Assembly: GCF_022570735.2 (NCBI RefSeq)
Contig: NZ_JANCNS010000003.1
Span: 744,001 to 808,000 of the forward strand
Length of the DNA stretch: 64,000 nt
Reading direction: 5' to 3'
From: Christiangramia oceanisediminis
GTDB lineage: Bacteria > Bacteroidota > Bacteroidia > Flavobacteriales > Flavobacteriaceae
The notes under the pieces were generated by a model that was given only the letters and a program-made list of their open reading frames with translations, did not search any database and was not told the origin of the DNA. Below are positions 63,255 through 64,000 of this stretch, piece after piece. Made by a program: the position numbers and the translations under genes. Each line of letters opens with the position of its first letter. Position 1 is the stretch's first letter.

Positions 63255-64000
63255 ATGCGCATATTACTTACCGGGGCTAATGGCTACATAGGCATGCGAC
63301 TCCTACCACAATTACTGGAAAAGGGCCATGAGGTCGTTTGTGCCGTACGAAACAGGAATCGATTTACCTCCAATGATGAACTGAAAGAAAAAGTCGAGAT
63401 CGTAGAGATCGATTTTTTAAAGGATTCTGAAGCCCCAGAAAAAATCAGGAAAATTGATGTCGCCTATTACCTCATCCATTCCATGACCGCATCTACCAAA
63501 GATTTCGATGAGAAAGAGGCCAAAGCGGCAACCAATTTCAATAAAATGATGGCCGAAACCAGTGTGAACCAGGTCATCTATCTAAGCGGGATCATCAATG
63601 AAGAAAAACTTTCCAAGCACCTTAAATCCAGGAAGAAAGTAGAGGAAATACTCTATAAAGGTGATTTTAATCTAACGGTACTGCGAGCTGCGATCATTGT
63701 AGGCTCTGGTAGTTCCTCGTTCGAGATCATAAGGGACCTGTGTGAAAAGTTACCGGTAATGATCACGCCAAAATGGGTTAAAACCCGATGCCAGCCAATA
63801 GCCATCAGGAATATCATTCAATATCTAACCGGAGTAATTGGCAATGAAGAATGCTACAACGAATCTTTCGACGTAGGAGGTCCAGATATACTTACCTACC
63901 AGGAAATGATGGAACAATATGCTGAAGTGAGGAAACTTAGTATCTGGATAATTGGTGTTCCCGTTATGTCTCCAAAATTGAGTTCCTACTGGCTCTATTT
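63255..64000 (+). CDS. NAD(P)-binding SDR-type protein, 3' end outside window
   Basis: ATG at 63255 opens a frame with no stop to the end of the window (over 248 codons). It begins MRILLTGANGYIGMRLLPQL, the TGxxGxxG nucleotide-binding loop of atypical/extended SDR proteins. It continues with VVCAVRNRNRF, VDVAYYLIHSM-like DVAYYLIHSM, QVIYLSGI and LTVLRAAIIVGSGSSSFEIIRDL, as in YbjT/DUF2867-containing proteins. The C-terminal part is missing. Substrate unknown; related proteins are quinone-binding or epimerase-like. Confidence 0.85.
   Translation, partial: MRILLTGANGYIGMRLLPQLLEKGHEVVCAVRNRNRFTSNDELKEKVEIVEIDFLKDSEAPEKIRKIDVAYYLIHSMTASTKDFDEKEAKAATNFNKMMAETSVNQVIYLSGIINEEKLSKHLKSRKKVEEILYKGDFNLTVLRAAIIVGSGSSSFEIIRDLCEKLPVMITPKWVKTRCQPIAIRNIIQYLTGVIGNEECYNESFDVGGPDILTYQEMMEQYAEVRKLSIWIIGVPVMSPKLSSYWLY

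Overview
This 64 kb window is chromosomal DNA from a marine-type member of the Bacteroidota, almost certainly family Flavobacteriaceae (a Gramella/Christiangramia-like genome is my best guess). The evidence is the fused SecDF translocase, gliding-motility genes gldB and gldC, a SusC/SusD pair, FtsZ with a very long C-terminal tail, many lipoproteins, and intergenic promoters of the TAnnTTTG (-7) type used by the Bacteroidota primary sigma factor. Shine-Dalgarno sequences are largely absent and several starts are GTG or TTG. I saw no rRNA, tRNA, CRISPR array, integrase or transposase gene.

Layout. 1-2.7 kb: the 3' part of cysS, then yidD, lgt and a DUF192 lipoprotein on the + strand. 2.7-13.4 kb: an interrupted membrane-protein gene, secDF, mdh, a DUF6588-like outer-membrane protein, gyrB and asnB on the - strand, then a DUF2911 protein. 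13.4-24 kb: queE, an M14 zinc carboxypeptidase and a SusD/SusC pair on the - strand, followed by three murein-related serine enzymes (PBP4-type DacB, an LD-carboxypeptidase and a class A beta-lactamase-like hydrolase). 24-27 kb: a HerA-like ATPase, a lipoprotein, a lipoprotein-type inorganic pyrophosphatase and a small membrane protein. 27.1-42.6 kb: a complete division and cell wall (dcw) cluster on the - strand in the order mraZ-rsmH-ftsL-ftsI-murE-mraY-murD-ftsW-murG-murC-ftsQ-ftsA-ftsZ. It starts at a promoter overlapped by three 10-bp-spaced repeats that look like an MraZ operator. 42.9-48.7 kb: an alpha/beta hydrolase, engB, two exported orphans, the gldB-gldC-CxxC protein operon, nadE and an orphan NarL/LuxR-type regulator. 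48.7-54.1 kb: dnaG, then an ECF sigma / anti-sigma / outer-membrane barrel / DUF5694 module. 54.2-64 kb: rluF, a VOC protein, an AI-2E-type permease, a DUF1232 protein, folD, a four-helix-bundle cassette, ffh, argS, a hypothetical protein, marC, a small membrane protein and a truncated NAD(P)-binding SDR gene running off the window end.

How the genes work together. The dcw cluster makes lipid II (MurC, D, E, MraY, MurG), polymerises it at the septum (FtsW, FtsI) and positions division (FtsZ, A, Q, L). MurE carries the DNPR motif expected for meso-diaminopimelate. The DacB/LdcA/hydrolase group beside a SusCD porter and M14 peptidase could trim and import peptide fragments. YidD, Lgt, SecDF and Ffh form an export theme.

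Most of the window is housekeeping, so I do not claim a large new system. The observations most worth checking are: a four-helix-bundle gene bracketed by inverted CAGTTGG/CCNACTG repeats between ffh and folD; a possible H-type RNA pseudoknot in the leader of the M14 peptidase gene; a DnaG primase lacking all four zinc ligands; a response regulator with Glu at the phospho-acceptor site; a secreted lipoprotein pyrophosphatase; and an ECF module with an apparent autoregulatory promoter.
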